Origin: JADGNF01 sp964582085
Lineage (GTDB): Archaea; Thermoproteota; Bathyarchaeia; Bathyarchaeales; Bathycorpusculaceae
Assembly (NCBI GenBank): GCA_964582085.1
Contig: CAZOPV010000020.1
Location: 1-64,000, forward strand
Length of the DNA: 64,000 nucleotides
Reading direction: 5' to 3'
Below, piece after piece: positions 26,840-35,161 of this stretch (the first letter of the stretch is position 1; every line of letters begins with the position of its first letter). The position numbers and the translations under genes are program-made. The notes under the pieces are model-generated. The model worked only from the letters and a program-made list of their open reading frames with translations, searched no databases and was not told where the DNA came from.

Positions 26840-29242
26840 TTATACTTTCTGTTTAGTCTTGAATTTTCGTATCAGGTACACCTTGATTGGATCGTTGATA
26901 ACGAAAGTCGTTAGCAGCGTATAGCCCAGAATTGCAAGAACAGGCACAAATCCAATTGGTGCAAGTTCCAAGACACCAAAGACAGAGACGGCAATCACAA
27001 ACAAAACTTCCGCAAAGACGGTAACACTCAAGAACCTACTTGGTCTCGAGTTCCAGAAATGATTTCGCTCACGAACGATCATAAGCGTAGATATACCTGC
27101 CAGGTTGAGGTAAACAAACCCAAAAGTGTATATTTTATTTACATCGCCAATCAACCCAAAGTACGACAGAGCAGACACGCTAAAGAGTACGCCTTCAATA
27201 ATCATAAGCAAGCCCAGAAATCCGCTGACACCAAATAGACGCCGCATATCAAAAGTATCAGGCTTAAGAGAAGAGCGCACGTTATCAGTTGATATTGACA
27301 TCGAAACGAAGTCGCCTAAGAAAAGCATAAGCACAGTGCTAGTTATCGACAGCAGAAATGAATGGGTAAGAAACAGCATAACAACAAGATAGCCAACAAT
27401 CTGCAGTTTCCGAGCAACCATCATCAAAGCCCAACTGTAGATTCTCTGATAAATGGTTCTTGAGGTTTTGATCATAGACACTATACCGCCAAGACCCTCA
27501 AAGGTTAAGATGGCACTTGCAGAGTCCTTGGCTATGTCTGTAGCGTTTTTCACGGCGATTCCAACTTCTGCTTGTGCAAGAGCTGGAGCGTCGTTAACGC
27601 CGTCGCCAGTCATGCCTACAACGTGTCCTATGCGCTGAAGAGTTTTTACTATAGTGAATTTGTCTTCAGGATAGACCTGAGCGATACCATGGGTGTCTTC
27701 GATTGTTGATGCAAGTAGTTGTGGTTTGGATTCAGCTTCTTTGATTCTTGACATTGTTATCACATTTTTACCTAACCCTACCTGTTGAGCGATGTTTTTT
27801 GCAATGGGAAGTGCGTCTCCAGTAAGCATCTTTACATCTACGCCTAATTCTCGAATTTTAGCTAACGTCTCCCGTGAATCTTCTCTTATTCTATCAGCTA
27901 TACCTGCAAGACCAACGAACTCTAATTTACTTCGGTCAGAGCCTTTAGCGACAGCTATAACCCTCAATCCCTTTGCAGAAAAGTCTTCGGCGAATTTGAG
28001 CATAGTTTTTGCGTCTTCTTCGGGAACGTTGCAAGCGGTGCACATTGTATCGAAAGAGCCTTTTACAACAAAGAATTTTTTGCCATCCTTGCTGATTGTA
28101 GCTTCAGTCATTCGGGTTTTGGGATCAAAGGGAATGAATTCTGTTTGCATATAACCATCCAAGGGTAGATTTGCTTGCAACGCGGCAGTTAGAAATGCTA
28201 TGTCGATTGGATCTTGGTTAGCCTCTTTTGAAGCAAGCGCCCCATACAGCAAAACGTCGCCCTCACGGAATCCATTAAGCGGAAGCTCTTCCTCTACAAA
28301 AAGTTGGTTCATAGTGATTGTACCCGTTTTATCTACGCATAGTACATTCATGGTGGCTGTATCTTCACTTGCACTGAGACGCGTCACTAGAACGCCCTGT
28401 TTTGCGAGCACTGCCGATCCGAGCGCCATATTTATGGTAAACATTGTGGGCATTGCAACTGGCACTGATGCTACAAGTAGCACTCCGACAAGAGGAAGCA
28501 AGACGGCCAGTTCGAAACCTGTCAATGCAGCGTATACAAAGACTATAAGGAGAGATGCTAACACTATTATAGCAAGTTTGCGTGCAACTTTAACAGTGAC
28601 CTCTTCCATGTGAATCTTGGGTTTGGCAAGTTCAAGTAGAGAGATTGTTTTTCCGAAATAAGTTTTGATACCTGTTGCTTCAACTATGCCTGTGGCTTCG
28701 CCTCGTTTTACTGCTGAACCTGAATAAGCTATCTCGGCGGTAATCTTATCCACAATTTCAGATTCGCCAGTTAGCGCTGATTGATCCAAGCCTAGTGAAC
28801 CATCAACTATCTTTACGTCAGCTGGCAAGAGATCGCCAATTCTTAGTCTAACTACGTCCCCTGGAACAAGTTCCCTAGCGGGAATTGTTAACCATTTTCC
28901 ATCTCTTTTTACTCTGCACTGAATCATCAACCTCTGCTTTAGAGTGTCCATTGCCTTTTTTGCTTTGCCTTCACGCCAAAGCGCCATCCCTGCGTTGAAG
29001 AAAAGAAGGAAGAGTATGACGAGGGTATGTGGATACTTGCCTAGCACCAATGTAACAATAGCCGTGGCTTCAAGCATCCACGGTACGATGCCCCAGAAAC
29101 GTTTTCCCAGCCTTGAAAGAAAGCTAACTTTTTTCTCCGGCATCTCATTATATCCGTAGGTTGATAATCTTTCCTTTACTTCTTGGCTAGTTAGCCCTAA
29201 TTCTAAATTTGTAGCTTGCAGTTCTTTTTTCTCTTTTTCCAT
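26840..29242 (-). CDS. P-type (type IIIA) plasma-membrane proton ATPase
   Basis: An 800-residue cation pump of the H+-exporting P3A class. Domains in order: N-terminal membrane pairs, actuator with TGES, phosphorylation motif LCVDKTGTITMNQL, and the nucleotide domain containing KGSFDTMC. TGDALPIAK and VGMTGDGVNDAPAL precede the last membrane segments. Actuator and hinge features fit H+ rather than Ca2+ pumps. It may support pH or energy balance. It lies upstream of the integrase and ferredoxin relics and is otherwise single. Confidence 0.92.
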   Translation of the reverse strand: MEKEKKELQATNLELGLTSQEVKERLSTYGYNEMPEKKVSFLSRLGKRFWGIVPWMLEATAIVTLVLGKYPHTLVILFLLFFNAGMALWREGKAKKAMDTLKQRLMIQCRVKRDGKWLTIPARELVPGDVVRLRIGDLLPADVKIVDGSLGLDQSALTGESEIVDKITAEIAYSGSAVKRGEATGIVEATGIKTYFGKTISLLELAKPKIHMEEVTVKVARKLAIIVLASLLIVFVYAALTGFELAVLLPLVGVLLVASVPVAMPTMFTINMALGSAVLAKQGVLVTRLSASEDTATMNVLCVDKTGTITMNQLFVEEELPLNGFREGDVLLYGALASKEANQDPIDIAFLTAALQANLPLDGYMQTEFIPFDPKTRMTEATISKDGKKFFVVKGSFDTMCTACNVPEEDAKTMLKFAEDFSAKGLRVIAVAKGSDRSKLEFVGLAGIADRIREDSRETLAKIRELGVDVKMLTGDALPIAKNIAQQVGLGKNVITMSRIKEAESKPQLLASTIEDTHGIAQVYPEDKFTIVKTLQRIGHVVGMTGDGVNDAPALAQAEVGIAVKNATDIAKDSASAILTFEGLGGIVSMIKTSRTIYQRIYSWALMMVARKLQIVGYLVVMLFLTHSFLLSITSTVLMLFLGDFVSMSISTDNVRSSLKPDTFDMRRLFGVSGFLGLLMIIEGVLFSVSALSYFGLIGDVNKIYTFGFVYLNLAGISTLMIVRERNHFWNSRPSRFLSVTVFAEVLFVIAVSVFGVLELAPIGFVPVLAILGYTLLTTFVINDPIKVYLIRKFKTKQKV

Positions 29243-29333
29243 TTTTTCACTTCGTATACTGGTTGAGTTTGAATTTTGGAATTACCTTACACGAAAAGGG
29301 TAATTTGATTAGGAAGATGAATACTGAGATGGG

Positions 29334-29621
29334 TTAGGCTTTTGCTTTCTTTAGTTCATCAATTATCTTCTGCGTTTCTTCTTCTGATGGATGAGAAATA
29401 GCGCCAACAGGGCATATGTCTTCACAACCCCTGCAGAAAACTACGCAAGAATTTGGGTTTTTTACGACTGTTTTCTTTTCTCCATCTTTATTTTCAAAGT
29501 CAAAAACGTGATTGTGGCAGTAGTCTACGCATTTTCCGCAAGTAATGCATTTACCGTAATCTATTTTTGGTGCCCATGGTATTTTGTCTCTTGGAACTCC
29601 TTCATATGTTTCTTCAATCAA
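29334..29621 (-). CDS. 4Fe-4S ferredoxin
   Basis: A 95-residue ferredoxin with two cluster motifs, CITCGKCVDYC and CVVFCRGCEDIC. It starts MIEETYEGVPRDKIPWAPKI, nearly the same as the second ferredoxin at 30780-31136, so the pair arose by duplication. It probably passes electrons between redox enzymes. A palindromic TATA-like element (29671-29684) lies about 50 bases before its ATG. Confidence 0.92.
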   Translation of the reverse strand: MIEETYEGVPRDKIPWAPKIDYGKCITCGKCVDYCHNHVFDFENKDGEKKTVVKNPNSCVVFCRGCEDICPVGAISHPSEEETQKIIDELKKAKA

Positions 29622-29665
29622 GCTTTGTTGCCTCCTTTGTTCTTCAAGCTTTAGACGTAGACTTG

Positions 29666-29684
29666 GAATAATAATATTTAAATA
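29666..29684. promoter_or_regulatory. AT-palindrome promoter element of the ferredoxin
   Basis: AATATTTAAATATT (29671-29684) is a perfect 14-bp palindrome in the TATA position of the ferredoxin gene. The 16-mer ATAATAATATTTAAAT that includes part of it recurs at 31581-31596. Functional use as shared promoter or operator is inferred. Confidence 0.4.
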
Positions 29685-29788
29685 TTGCTATCAATTTGCC
29701 AGAAATTCACGCCGCCTCTCAAAGTAACAACCAAAAACGAGCATCGCAAAAATTTTATTCACTGCACGTGTACTTTCCTTTTTTGAAT

Positions 29789-30000
29789 TTAAAAGCCACC
29801 AATTAAAATGCTATAAACTAACCCTGAAATGATTGAAGCTGCGAAGGCCAAGAGTGCATACGTTACAACAATTTTCCACCCCACAATACGTGAGGTTGAT
29901 AGCATAGTTGGTATGTCATAAGGTTGACCTATAAATCAAGCAATTGTAGCAGCAGGCACCATTCCCAAATTCACAAGAGTCTTGCCCAAGACCACTTCAA
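29789..30000 (-). pseudogene. C-terminal fragment of a membrane permease
   Basis: The minus strand reads GKTLVNLGMVPAATIA, an in-frame TGA (29935-29937), then FIGQPYDIPTML and RIVGWKIVVTYALLAF, ending at a stop at 29789. This resembles the last part of a COG0701-type permease in which the TGA replaces a Trp codon. The upstream part is missing. Confidence 0.55.
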
Positions 30001-30212
30001 CCAATGTTTGGCGTATACAATTGACAGCCGGCATTGCCGAATACACAACTCCTGATGGGAGCCTGATTTTGTGGTCGAGAGTCCCCGAGAACATAATGTG
30101 GCTTGGGTTGGCAGCAAATTACAAGGAAGGTGGAAGACATGACTTTAATTTGTCAATTTTCCAAGCAGAATACGTCGACGCAACAATTATACCCTACCTA
30201 TTAGGAGGGTAA
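29982..30212 (+). CDS. Unrecognised small open frame
   Basis: A 76-codon frame whose last 60 residues (SRVPENIMWLGLAANYKEGG, then FQAEYVDATIIPYLLGG) have a protein-like composition. Its first third overlaps the permease fragment, so the true start may be later. It ends just before an AGGAGG site and another ATG at 30215, as in a real operon. I do not recognise it; it may be a remnant of a mobile element. Confidence 0.35.
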   Translation: MPKTTSTNVWRIQLTAGIAEYTTPDGSLILWSRVPENIMWLGLAANYKEGGRHDFNLSIFQAEYVDATIIPYLLGG

Positions 30213-30214
30213 AC

Positions 30215-30403
30215 ATGACCCCAAGCTGTTATAGATGCCGACAAGCCACAGATACATCGTCAGAACACATGTTTATCAGTATTCCAGCAAAACTATTACC
30301 CGAAATTGCAGAATCTCTTTAGGCTTTATCTGAGAAAACAATGAAAGCAGTTAGAGGAAGGGTCTATTCATTCTACGCTAATGGATTAACAAACAAAAGA
30401 TAA
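30215..30403 (+). pseudogene. Small Cys-containing frame interrupted by TAG
   Basis: Starts with ATG eight bases after AGGAGG (30203-30208). It reads MTPSCYRCRQATDTSSEHMF to a TAG at 30320-30322, and the same frame remains open for 26 more sensible codons (KTMKAVRGRVYSFYANGL) to a TAA. Readthrough or a nonsense mutation are both possible; mutation is more likely. No family recognised. Confidence 0.35.
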
Positions 30404-30447
30404 AACATTGAGCATGTATAAGTTGTAATATAGGCAGTTGATATCAT

Positions 30448-30786
30448 TTGGCCAAAATATTTAATTTGAAAAAGTTTGCTGTTTTTTCTGAAAAGCAGGG
30501 TTTGTTAAGTACTATGAAAGATCGCCTTGGAGCGAAAACGGATGTGCTGAAAACAAGTAACTTTAACATTGTCTTAATATGTCTTGATACTGGTCAAGAG
30601 ATTCCTTCCCGTCCTGAACCGTATGCTGTTTGCTTTTACGTTATCGGTGGAAAGGGCATGTTTACAGTAGGCAAAGAAAAATTTGAGTTAAGCAGTGGCG
30701 GAATGATATTTGTTCAAGCAAATGAGACACGTGGCATTCTAAGCAGAGAAAGACTAACACTGTTAGGGATTCAAGATCCTCATTGA
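30448..30786 (+). CDS. Small cupin-like protein
   Basis: 112 residues from a TTG start. The cupin pattern is weak but visible: IPSRPEPYAVCFYVIGGKG then FELSSGGMIFVQANETRGI. The classic His residues are mostly absent, so metal binding is doubtful. It is convergent with the second ferredoxin, whose end it overlaps by seven bases. Function unknown. Confidence 0.7.
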   Translation: MAKIFNLKKFAVFSEKQGLLSTMKDRLGAKTDVLKTSNFNIVLICLDTGQEIPSRPEPYAVCFYVIGGKGMFTVGKEKFELSSGGMIFVQANETRGILSRERLTLLGIQDPH

Positions 30787-31136
30787 AAAAATTGCAAAGA
30801 CAAAAATAATAGTGAAAAAAGATGGGAACGTGAGATGTAATAGTCAAAGTAGGAGCTTTTCTGAGGACTTAGTTTGCTGATTATTTTACCAGTTTCCAAT
30901 TTTGAAGGATGGCTAATAGCGCCAGAAGGACATATGTCGTCGCAACCATCACAGTAAACAATACAGGTGTCAGCATTACGAAGGGGCATTCTTTTTCCCT
31001 GTTTCTCCTCAACTCCGTAGACATCGTGCTTGCAGTAATTCACGCATTTCCCGCATGAGAGGCATTTTTCGTAGTTAATGGTTGGATACCAAGGTATCTT
31101 GCTTCGTGGAACTCCGTGAAATAAGCTTTCATGCAT
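30780..31136 (-). CDS. 4Fe-4S ferredoxin, second copy
   Basis: 118 residues; the first 85 mirror the ferredoxin at 29334-29621 (GVPRSKIPWYPTINYEKC, cluster motifs CLSCGKCVNYC and CIVYCDGCDDIC, then SHPSKLETGKI). The last 25 residues (SHLFSLLFLSLQFF) are hydrophobic and may be spurious readthrough after a lost stop. It follows the 107-residue unknown protein with a 15-base gap, so the two are likely co-transcribed. Confidence 0.9.
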   Translation of the reverse strand: MHESLFHGVPRSKIPWYPTINYEKCLSCGKCVNYCKHDVYGVEEKQGKRMPLRNADTCIVYCDGCDDICPSGAISHPSKLETGKIISKLSPQKSSYFDYYISRSHLFSLLFLSLQFFQ

Positions 31137-31151
31137 TAAAATTTCCTCGGT

Positions 31152-31475
31152 CTAGGCTGTCCAGAACGAGTAAATTTCTAAGGTTGGAAACTGTTTTTTC
31201 AGAAAAGCTTTAACTTCAGCCTCATCCAAGTTAGGAATCCCCTTCTTGTCCTTACGAAATGGAATTCCTGTTTCTCGAAGAGTGTCGCCTTTCGGGAAAT
31301 CATAAAACATGTAATAGCGCTTGTCGTGAAGCATTATTAGTTTTAGTGTTGTGAGTTCTTTGTTTGGTGAGAAACCATTTTGTTCAAGAATAAAAACAAT
31401 GGAGTTAGGATTTTTTTCGTTAACTAAACGTTTGAATTCTTCCCAGCTTCTAATTCTAATAGGTCCATCACTCAC
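31152..31475 (-). CDS. Unknown 107-residue protein, partner of the ferredoxin
   Basis: No family recognised. It is acidic and basic mixed, with WEEFKRLVNEKNPNSIVF at the start and FLKKQFPTLEIYSFWT at the end, and no membrane segment. It precedes the ferredoxin in an operon whose promoter shares an element with the flavodoxin promoter, so a redox role is plausible. Confidence 0.7.
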   Translation of the reverse strand: MSDGPIRIRSWEEFKRLVNEKNPNSIVFILEQNGFSPNKELTTLKLIMLHDKRYYMFYDFPKGDTLRETGIPFRKDKKGIPNLDEAEVKAFLKKQFPTLEIYSFWTA

Positions 31476-31525
31476 GGCAACTCACCCGAAAGTTAATTTT
31501 TGATTACGCTTACAAGCTTATTGGA

Positions 31526-31536
31526 CTTAGTTATAT
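31526..31536. promoter_or_regulatory. Shared promoter element, ferredoxin operon
   Basis: CTTAGTTATAT lies 51 bases upstream of the ATG at 31475. The same 11-mer lies 51 bases upstream of the flavodoxin ATG. On the coding strand it reads ATATAACTAAG and includes a TATA box. Confidence 0.5.
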
Positions 31537-31751
31537 TTGCCTTCCAGTCTGTCTTTGTAAGGCTACTGCTTTGGATGAAGATAATAATATTTAAATGTTA
31601 TTATATGTTACTTTGTATTTACTAAGCCACTTCACGGAAAGCCCAAGCTTTCTCCAAAAAGCCGGGATTCATCAGGACAGCAAGCCAAATTATCAACTTA
31701 GATTTTGAGGCAACCCGATAAGGCAGGCAAAAATCAATGCGAATATGAAAA

Positions 31752-31880
31752 CGAAAGCGAAGAGGTGGGAGCTTGGCTGACTCAATAATTTTAGTCACTA
31801 CTAAGAACATGAAAAGCAAAGTTGTCGCCGGAGACGACCATTTCAGGAATACAGGTAAAGCTCCATTAATTAAGGACGAG
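31752..31880 (+). pseudogene. C-terminal remnant of a PIN-domain (VapC-like) toxin
   Basis: The plus strand reads SLADSIILVTTKNMKSKVVA then GDDHFRNTGKAPLIKD. This is the end of a PIN nuclease, with the ADSII and GDDHF acid residues. A TGA lies a few codons upstream and the front is missing. The right edge overlaps the end of the flavodoxin gene on the other strand. Confidence 0.55.
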
Positions 31881-32342
31881 GCTCTTAGCCCACTCAGAGA
31901 TCATTTTCTCAGTTTTTTCTCTATCCTTTCTTGCGTTAGTTATTGTTAGTTCGCCCACAAAACTGCATCCAGGCATCAGTTCCTTCAGGGTTTTGAAGAC
32001 CCTCGCCGGATTCGATCCAAGGTTTGTACAAAAAAGGGCCACTTGCTTTCCTGAAAAATTGTTGCCTTTCAGATATGTTCTCACAGCGGGTGTGATCCGC
32101 TTATTCCACATTGGAGTTCCCACGACAACAAGATCATAGTCTCTGGGAGATCGCTTCACTGGCTCAATCGTGGTTACTTTTCCTCTTGTCGCGTCGTAGC
32201 CACTTAAAACAAACCCTAAAAAGCCGTTTCTTTTTTTCTTGTCAACTATCTCCTCAACATCCCCACCAATTTCCCTACATACCTGCTCTGCTACGAACCG
32301 TGTGTTGCCACTTCTTGAGTAGTAGACAACCAAAGATTTCAT
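31866..32342 (-). CDS. Flavodoxin-like protein
   Basis: 158 residues with the FMN phosphate loop VVYYSRSGNTRFVAEQV at the start, then VVGTPMWNKRITPAVRTYL and the VALFCTNLGSNPARV segment. It could exchange electrons with the ferredoxins nearby. A single gene; its promoter shares an 11-mer with the ferredoxin operon. Confidence 0.92.
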   Translation of the reverse strand: MKSLVVYYSRSGNTRFVAEQVCREIGGDVEEIVDKKKRNGFLGFVLSGYDATRGKVTTIEPVKRSPRDYDLVVVGTPMWNKRITPAVRTYLKGNNFSGKQVALFCTNLGSNPARVFKTLKELMPGCSFVGELTITNARKDREKTEKMISEWAKSLVLN

Positions 32343-32392
32343 TCAAGACCCTTCCGTTCTTACTTGCCGCGACACTTGGTTCATTTTATAAG

Positions 32393-32403
32393 CTTAGTTA
32401 TAT
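32393..32403. promoter_or_regulatory. Shared promoter element, flavodoxin
   Basis: CTTAGTTATAT, 51 bases upstream of the flavodoxin ATG, identical in sequence and distance to the element before the ferredoxin operon (31526-31536). It overlaps the TATA box. Confidence 0.5.
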
Positions 32404-32969
32404 ATAAACTACGAAGCAGAAAAAACCGCCAATTTTAAGCAGGATAACTCACATACAGAAAAAATTTATTCAAGAAAAGTGAACTACTCGACACGGAAGA
32501 GGCGAGAATCTACAGTTTAAAGCGGTTAACGTATCCTCCAATTCTTGCGCCAGCCACAACGCCAGCAGCCCTTCACAGCACACCCTCAAGCCACAAACGC
32601 CCACCCCAACCTTAACAGAAACAAAAAAAACACACCACCATCAACCCTACCAGCCAGCAACCGTCCTAAACACTCCCTCAAACCCAACCACAAATAAGCC
32701 AAATAGCACCCTACAGACACATTCATCAAGCCGCCACCGCCACAGGTATTCTAATAGGTTTTTTATAAAACAATGTACGATTTAATAGCACAATCTCAAA
32801 TTAGGCGGGTTTTCTAGTCAGTTCTTTATATAAAATGCCTTCATTGATCCTTATACCGCAATATGATCATCACTATAAATCTTCAAAAAGCCATTTCCTC
32901 TAAAAACGCTCTGACAAACAAGTAACAAACCAAAAAGAGAAGAAAAACAAGATAAATTCTTGTGCGGTA
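32404..32969. other. Intergenic stretch with a C/A-rich block
   Basis: No gene recognised in about 565 bases. Positions 32550-32740 are strikingly C/A-rich on the plus strand, like the minus strand before eS30. The remainder is AT-rich. Confidence 0.35.
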
Positions 32970-33047
32970 TGGCGGGCCCGACGGGAATTGAACCCGCGAC
33001 CTACGGATTAAGAGTCCGCCGCTCTGGCCTGACTGAGCTACGGGCCC
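32970..33047 (-). tRNA. tRNA-Lys (anticodon CUU), CCA encoded
   Basis: Cloverleaf on the minus strand: acceptor GGGCCCG/CGGGCCC, discriminator G, anticodon stem GCGGA/TCCGT with loop CTCTTAA (anticodon CUU), T stem GCGGG/CCCGT. The CCA is encoded (32970-32972). A TATA-like CTATATTC lies about 40 bases upstream near 33083-33091. Confidence 0.96.
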
Positions 33048-33452
33048 ACTTGACTGCTTTTTGAGAAGGAATTTCATCATTAGAATATAGAGCTTTCGCT
33101 CACTTAAACCGCACTTGCAATGAACCCGGAAAATGTTGTATGATAAAGCTACAGACAAAGCGTTAAACCAACAAATTGGCTAAAATTTAAGGCGGAAACG
33201 GCGAACAAATTGAAGCAAAAACGCAGAATAAGACAAGAAGCAGAAAACAGTTTGGTTGAATTATTTTTGCTCATGGACATTGACGCAAAAGGGAAAACCG
33301 TGTAGGTTCTCTTTTATGCAAAAACAGGTTTGAGGGAGGGCTTTCATTAACAGTATTCCTCTGTTATAATGAATGGGAGCGTGATAAGTCAAACCAAAAG
33401 TATAAAAGCAATTAACCATCAACAACACGCCAAAAAATAAAAGGTGCAAAAA
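33048..33452. other. Intergenic stretch with a strong TATA box
   Basis: No gene recognised. AGTATAAAAG at 33399-33408 is a good archaeal promoter for the small gene at 33453, and the left end carries the tRNA-Lys promoter. Confidence 0.45.
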
Positions 33453-33566
33453 ATGTTTGAAATAATTGGAACGCTATTTTGGATCAGCGTTGGCGCAGGC
33501 AGCTTAGCTCTAGCTTTCGCGGAATATGCTTTCTCGAACAAGAAAAATCGAAAAAGCAAACAATAG
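33453..33566 (+). CDS. 37-residue small membrane protein
   Basis: ATG behind AGGTG (ribosome site), about 50 bases after a strong TATA box. It has one predicted membrane helix (IIGTLFWISVGAGSLALAFA) followed by a basic tail (NKKNRKSKQ). A hairpin with a following C/T tract (33583-33604) comes after the stop. Promoter, ribosome site and terminator all support a real gene of unknown function. Confidence 0.6.
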   Translation: MFEIIGTLFWISVGAGSLALAFAEYAFSNKKNRKSKQ

Positions 33567-33582
33567 ACACACACGAAAACTA

Positions 33583-33604
33583 AAAAAGGGTAACCGCCCT
33601 TTTT
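33583..33604 (+). terminator. Hairpin after the 37-residue gene
   Basis: AAAAAGGG and CCCTTTTT form an 8-bp stem with a 6-base loop, 17 bases after the stop codon at 33566. Archaeal termination relies mainly on T-runs, so the stem may instead stabilise the RNA end. Confidence 0.4.
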
Positions 33605-33741
33605 ACCCCCTTCACAAATGTACCTAACAATAAAGCCATGTTTAAGGTAACGCAACCAGAATTTTGAGAGGAAGAACTAAACACGAGAAATGTTTTTGAA
33701 ACCAAATTGCATTAGAAATTGTAAAGGAGCAAGAATAACAG

Positions 33742-33924
33742 ATGAGCAAAAAAGAAGATAAACAACACTTACAAGAGCTAAAAGAAATGATTTTAGAGAA
33801 AGAACCCGTTGAACCAGTAGAAAAAGTTTTAACTAAATTCTGCGCCCGCCACGGTGTTTCAATGGATACATGTCGAATTTACTATAATCAACTTAAAGCA
33901 AAAGGCGAAATTAAAGAACAATAA
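33742..33924 (+). CDS. Unknown 60-residue protein
   Basis: A short basic-acidic protein with HGVSMDTCRIYYNQLKAKGE at the end, resembling a helix-turn-helix or a small helical domain. It has no recognised family. It begins with ATG, about 14 bases after GGAG, and precedes dph5 with a 129-base gap. Confidence 0.6.
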   Translation: MSKKEDKQHLQELKEMILEKEPVEPVEKVLTKFCARHGVSMDTCRIYYNQLKAKGEIKEQ

Positions 33925-34053
33925 AGTTCCTAATTCCTTTTGAAAACCGCTCAGATAGTAAACGCCAGTTCTGTTAAGAAGCAAAGGCAGATCTACCACT
34001 CAAATGAACAATTTAAGTTAGAACATGCTAAATGTTACCTAGAGGGTAAACAA

Positions 34054-34854
34054 GTGGTTAAAGAGCTTGTCTTTGTAGGGTTAGGATTAAACGACGAAAG
34101 AGGTATAAGCCTCCAAGGCTTAGAAGAAGCACAAAGTGCAGACCACGTTTTTATTGAACTCTACACTAGTCTGCTTCCGGATTTCTCCATGAAACAACTT
34201 GAAACGTTAGTCGGTAAACAAATTCAGACTCTACAAAGAAAGGATCTCGAAGAAGAAAATGGCAGGCGAATCTTGGATGCAGCAGAATCAGGCAAAACGG
34301 TATTTCTAGTTCCTGGAGACCCATTTATTGCAACAACACATGTGACTTTGCGCTTAGAAGCAGCTAAACTAAATATAAAAACTCGCATAGTTCATGGTGC
34401 AAGCATAATCTCTGCTATAATCAGTTTATCAGGTTTACATAACTATAAATTTGGCAAAACAGTCACAGTACCTTTCTCTGAGAATTTCAGCGAAACACCC
34501 TATAACGTCATCAATCAAAACATGCAACTGGGGCTTCACACGCTTTGCTTGCTAGATTTGAAAGCCGACGAAAAACGTTTCTTAACCATAAAAGAAGCTT
34601 TAACCATGCTTATGCAAATTGAACAGAAAAAGAAACTGAACATAATCACCCCAACAACATTTGCTCTGGGAGTAGCAAGGGCAGGAAGCAACAACCTCCT
34701 CCTTAAAGCAGATCACCTGAATGAATTGATAAAATTTGATTTTGGTGAACCCCCTCAGAGCCTAATTTTTTTAGGTCAACTCCATTTTATGGAAGCTGAA
34801 GCGCTGATAGCCTTTGCAGCTGCACCATCAACTTTACGGAGCGCCTTAAAATGA
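34054..34854 (+). CDS. dph5: Diphthine synthase Dph5
   Basis: SAM-dependent methyltransferase for diphthamide of elongation factor 2. The open frame extends upstream to 33940, but the family starts at LVFVGLGLNDERGISL. A GTG at 34054, nine bases after GAGGG, gives 266 residues, a normal length. The SAM-binding segment VFLVPGDPFIATTHVTLRLEA and the ending FLGQLHFMEAEAL are typical. Next comes the overlapping DUF357 gene. Confidence 0.93.
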   Translation: MVKELVFVGLGLNDERGISLQGLEEAQSADHVFIELYTSLLPDFSMKQLETLVGKQIQTLQRKDLEEENGRRILDAAESGKTVFLVPGDPFIATTHVTLRLEAAKLNIKTRIVHGASIISAIISLSGLHNYKFGKTVTVPFSENFSETPYNVINQNMQLGLHTLCLLDLKADEKRFLTIKEALTMLMQIEQKKKLNIITPTTFALGVARAGSNNLLLKADHLNELIKFDFGEPPQSLIFLGQLHFMEAEALIAFAAAPSTLRSALK

Positions 34855-35114
34855 CCATAGAAGCACTTATAGACAAATACATAGTCTCCGCGGAGGACGC
34901 GCTTAAAAACATGCAACAGACACAAGATACAATTAAGCTGGACAAAAAAGGCGTAAATGAAATTTTGTCTTACGCCAAAGCCTACTTGGAAGACGCAAAA
35001 TATTACCGGCAACAAAAAAAATTTGAAACAAGCCTCACATCCATCGCCTACTGCGAAGGACTTATAGACGCATTAAAAATTGTGGGAGCAATAAAAATTC
35101 TCTCAACGTCATAA
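34851..35114 (+). CDS. DUF357 protein
   Basis: 87 residues, mostly helical, with AYLEDAKYYRQQKKFETSLT and SIAYCEGLIDALKIVGAI, the pattern of archaeal DUF357. It overlaps the dph5 stop by four bases and precedes ribL, a pairing also seen in other archaea. Function unknown. Confidence 0.88.
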   Translation: MTIEALIDKYIVSAEDALKNMQQTQDTIKLDKKGVNEILSYAKAYLEDAKYYRQQKKFETSLTSIAYCEGLIDALKIVGAIKILSTS

Positions 35115-35161
35115 ATCAATTTTTAAAACATAACCAACTTTTTATGCCTGAACAACGTTAA

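Noticed and set aside
30215..30403. Pyrrolysine protein
   Set aside because: No methyltransferase or pyl gene nearby and the frame is very short; nonsense mutation is simpler.
31622..31819. 65-codon minus-strand frame between ferredoxin operon and flavodoxin
   Set aside because: Part of it is antisense to the PIN remnant and no family could be recognised. Kept only as a possible relic.
33940..34053. Upstream extension of dph5
   Set aside because: The extra 38 residues are absent from the family, and a GTG with a good ribosome site lies at 34054.
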